Shown: one piece after another, positions 46,846 through 49,176 of the stretch
Position numbering within the stretch: the first letter of the stretch is position 1
Layout: every line of letters begins with the position of its first letter
NCBI GenBank assembly: GCA_913056355.1
Contig: CAJXMX010000002.1
Coordinates: forward strand, 1 to 49,176
DNA: 49,176 nucleotides
Direction of reading: 5' to 3'
Origin: an uncultured Opitutales bacterium
GTDB lineage: Bacteria > Verrucomicrobiota > Verrucomicrobiia > Opitutales > Oceanipulchritudinaceae
Notes under the pieces: generated by a model
The model's database searches: none
What the model saw: only the letters and a program-made list of their open reading frames with translations
What the model was told of the DNA's origin: nothing
Translations under genes and position numbers: made by a program

Positions 46846-48186
46846 ATGCCTGACCCGGATTTAAACCAGAAACAACCTTTGATCGCCCGCTTGGCATTTT
46901 ATTATTTGGTCATCTTCAGCTGCTTGGTGATTGGCTTTGGCGTTTCCTACCTCCAATTGCCTCCTTATCATCAAATAGACAATGGCCTGAAGGAATTAGG
47001 GGCGTTTCTGAAAGGGAAGGCCGGTGAGAATAAATCCACCATGGAGCGCCTGACCCTGCACCGCCAGGAGCGTCGTGAAAAACTTTTTGAACCGGGATTT
47101 CATCTACGGGATCCAAATTTCGTTGATCCTGGCTATCTGCTCATCTCTGAGTTCAACAAGGGTGAAGACCAGGTAGTGGTGCGACTTGTTAGCGTTGATG
47201 GCTTTAAGGAGGTCTACAGGTGGGTCCCTCCAGTTGAAGAAATAATTGAGCGGACCTTTCAGGACGTAGGATGCAACAACAAAGCCGGGTATGAAGCCCA
47301 GCATCCTCTGTTGCACGATGATGGAAGTCTGGTTTTCACCAGTGGAGAAGGTCCCCTGGTCAAAATCGACCGCAACAACAACATTGTCTGGACTGTAACC
47401 GGCTACTTCCATCACTCCATCGAGCGGGATAGCAAGGGCAACTACGTGGTTCCAACCGTTAACAACCCTCCTTTCATGAGCTTTAATATTGATGGAACCC
47501 ACTATCGTGATGATGCATATGCTGTTGTTTCACCTGATGGTGAATTACTGGAGATTCAATCAATCGGGAAACTTTTGGTCCAGGATGACCGGTTTGTTGG
47601 AGCGTTTCTGGGGGTTGGGAATTTTAACATGGACCGAATCCATTTGAATGATGCCCAGCCAATACTCGAGGATAATGGAACCGCACTCAAGGGGGATATT
47701 GTTTTCAGCATCCGACATCTCTCGCTTGTGATGCTTTATCGTCCTTCCATCGGGAAGATCATCTGGGGGCGGATTGGTCCATGGACCTACCAGCACGATG
47801 TCAATATTCTCCCGGACGGCCGATTTTCTATATTCAGCAACAATGTAATGACCCTTAGGGACGATAACGATGCCGTACCACACAAGCCATACAGTGAAGT
47901 CTACATCTATGATCCCACCACCGATTTGGTCGAATCCCCGTATCGCGAGGAGATGGAGAAGATCGGCTGTCTCACGGTCACTGCGGGTCGCTCTCGGATA
48001 TTGCCCAACGGCGATGTATACCTTGAACAGTCGGATTTTTGCCATCTGGTCCGCATTTCCCGCGACTCGATTCGCTGGGAATATACGAACCAGTTGACTG
48101 CGGATACCCAGGGTTTGGTTAACTGGTGTCGCTACCTCCTTCCGGAAGAGGTTAATTTGGACTGGCTTAACGAATCCCAAAATTGA
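46846..48186 (+). CDS. Membrane-anchored arylsulfotransferase-like protein, copy 2
   Basis: A 446-residue paralogue of the preceding gene, closely similar along its whole length, with the same N-terminal anchor (RLAFYYLVIFSCLVIGFGVSY split at the end) and propeller. The same key residues are kept: YFHHSIE, RIHLNDAQ, SIRHLSLVMLY and TYQHDVNILPDG. It lies 9 bp after copy 1, so the two are one operon. The arrangement points to a recent tandem duplication. Differences cluster in the loops (NPPFMSFNIDGTHY, NNVMTLRDDND), which could mean different acceptors. Confidence 0.72.
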   Translation: MPDPDLNQKQPLIARLAFYYLVIFSCLVIGFGVSYLQLPPYHQIDNGLKELGAFLKGKAGENKSTMERLTLHRQERREKLFEPGFHLRDPNFVDPGYLLISEFNKGEDQVVVRLVSVDGFKEVYRWVPPVEEIIERTFQDVGCNNKAGYEAQHPLLHDDGSLVFTSGEGPLVKIDRNNNIVWTVTGYFHHSIERDSKGNYVVPTVNNPPFMSFNIDGTHYRDDAYAVVSPDGELLEIQSIGKLLVQDDRFVGAFLGVGNFNMDRIHLNDAQPILEDNGTALKGDIVFSIRHLSLVMLYRPSIGKIIWGRIGPWTYQHDVNILPDGRFSIFSNNVMTLRDDNDAVPHKPYSEVYIYDPTTDLVESPYREEMEKIGCLTVTAGRSRILPNGDVYLEQSDFCHLVRISRDSIRWEYTNQLTADTQGLVNWCRYLLPEEVNLDWLNESQN

Positions 48187-48223
48187 AGTTCTTATCCATT
48201 ATTTCCTGCTCCCGGTAAAACAA

Positions 48224-48252
48224 TTGGAAATGTCACAGGTTAAAAGTGCTAT
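48224..48252 (+). promoter_or_regulatory. Candidate promoter before the third paralogue
   Basis: TTGGAA (48224-48229), a 17-bp spacer and TGCTAT (48247-48252) precede copy 3. The 11-mer ATTGGAAATGT that covers the -35 box (48223-48233) also occurs upstream of copy 1 (45376-45386), so it may be a shared control site. The -10 box is weak. Confidence 0.3.
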
Positions 48253-48294
48253 GCCCTAGACAAGCCAAGAATGACGCTTAGAAGTGGTTGCTTC

Positions 48295-49176
48295 ATGGCG
48301 GATCAGGACCCAGCTAAAAAGTCTCCTTTGTTGGCCCGTTTGGCATTCTATTACCTGGTTATTTTTGGTTGCCTTGTAATAGGCTTTGGGATCGCTTACC
48401 TGAAACTTCCTCCCTTTCAAGCCATTGACAATGGATTCAACCAATTGACAACCTTTTTCAAAGGTACTCCAGAAGAGGAAAAGACTACGCTGGAGCGGCT
48501 GACTCTTCATCGTCAAGAATTCCGCCAGAACAAGTATGATCCGGGGTTCAATCTGCGGGATTCTGATTTTGTAGATCCAGGTTTCTTGCTTATATCTGAA
48601 TTCAGCAAGGAGCACAACCAGACCATCATCAGGTTGGTCAAAGTGGACGGATTTGAAGAGCTATATTCTTGGATTCCGCCAGTTGAGGAAATTCTCGATC
48701 AGACCAGGAGGGATACCCTTTTCAATAATATGGCAGGTTTTTGTGCTCAGCACCCTCTTCTTCTCACCGATGGGAGCGTCGTCTTCACCAGTGGCCAGGG
48801 ACCCTTGGTTAAGATTGACCGAGATAGTGAAGTGGTCTGGACTATCAACAGGCATTTTCATCACTCCATCGAAGTGGATCAGAGTGGTAACTTTGTCGTG
48901 CCGATTGTAAATGAGCCATCGTTTTCCGAAGAGTTGTCCCTCTTTCGCGATGATGCCATAGCCATTGTTTCTCCTGAGGGTGAAATTTTGGAAATTCGGT
49001 CCATTGGAGAGTTGCTTGTTAAGGATGACCGATTTGTCGGGGCCTTTTATGGGGTTGGTTATTTTTTTGCGGACAGGGTCCACTTGAACGATATTCAGCC
49101 CATCCTGGAGGATATCGGGACTGCGAAGAAAGGAGATCTTGCCCTGAGCTTGCGCAATCTGTCCCTGATTATGCTG
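48295..49176 (+). CDS. Membrane-anchored arylsulfotransferase-like protein, copy 3 (3' end outside window)
   Basis: The frame is open to the last base, giving the first 294 residues of a third paralogue: MADQDPAKKSPLLARLAFYY, membrane segment, then the propeller with RHFHHSIE, RVHLNDIQ and LSLRNLSLIML. The window ends before the expected catalytic His of the TYQHD motif. It lies 108 bp after copy 2 with its own candidate promoter, so it may be expressed separately. An in-frame ATG at 48271 is an alternative start. More copies may follow to the right. Confidence 0.72.
   Translation, partial: MADQDPAKKSPLLARLAFYYLVIFGCLVIGFGIAYLKLPPFQAIDNGFNQLTTFFKGTPEEEKTTLERLTLHRQEFRQNKYDPGFNLRDSDFVDPGFLLISEFSKEHNQTIIRLVKVDGFEELYSWIPPVEEILDQTRRDTLFNNMAGFCAQHPLLLTDGSVVFTSGQGPLVKIDRDSEVVWTINRHFHHSIEVDQSGNFVVPIVNEPSFSEELSLFRDDAIAIVSPEGEILEIRSIGELLVKDDRFVGAFYGVGYFFADRVHLNDIQPILEDIGTAKKGDLALSLRNLSLIML

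Overview
The window is a high-GC bacterial chromosome segment that most likely comes from the Verrucomicrobiota (Opitutales/Puniceicoccales-like). This is an inference from gene content: an archaeal-type ProS, a type I-beta DAHP synthase, GlnD beside a GAF histidine kinase, a LolCDE-type transporter, and weak Shine-Dalgarno use. There is no rRNA or other marker to prove it. I saw no rRNA, tRNA, CRISPR array or complete insertion sequence.

Positions 1-31 kb are dense housekeeping DNA. In order they hold: a LolC/E-LolD lipoprotein exporter (5' end cut off); an M29-like metallopeptidase-family protein; an aldo/keto reductase; CarB and PurU; an ORF6N-domain protein in an AT-richer pocket; DAHP synthase and ProS; a small membrane protein; MutL lacking the endonuclease motif; HemL; a photolyase-like flavoprotein with the FAD domain first; pyruvate kinase; an HNH nuclease; a GAF/GAF histidine kinase and GlnD; an Rrf2 regulator; MgtE and a metallophosphatase; a hypothetical protein; an aldose-epimerase-like protein; a possible 48-residue protein; XseA; and a VTT/DedA-like membrane protein. 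The one long gene-free stretch (26575-27028) holds an array of small GC-rich hairpins, part of it bracketed by a perfect 31-bp inverted repeat.

From about 30.3 kb to the right edge lies a surface-polysaccharide locus, much of it AT-richer. Rightward genes are a GT2 glycosyltransferase, a DUF354 protein and a PAPS-type sulfotransferase. Leftward genes are two membrane proteins (GT-C type), a WbpA-WbpE-WbpB-WbpD set that should convert UDP-GlcNAc to UDP-2,3-diacetamido-2,3-dideoxy-glucuronate, a second PAPS-type sulfotransferase translationally coupled to that set, two GT4 glycosyltransferases, a Wzx-like flippase and a possible third sulfotransferase fragment.

At the right edge three tandem paralogues (the last cut by the window end) look like membrane-anchored, PAPS-independent arylsulfotransferase-like beta-propellers. 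All four catalytic positions known from E. coli AssT can be matched by eye in the complete copies. Together this suggests a locus that builds and sulfates a diacetamido-uronic-acid-containing glycan using two unrelated sulfotransferase chemistries. That is the most interesting hypothesis in the window.
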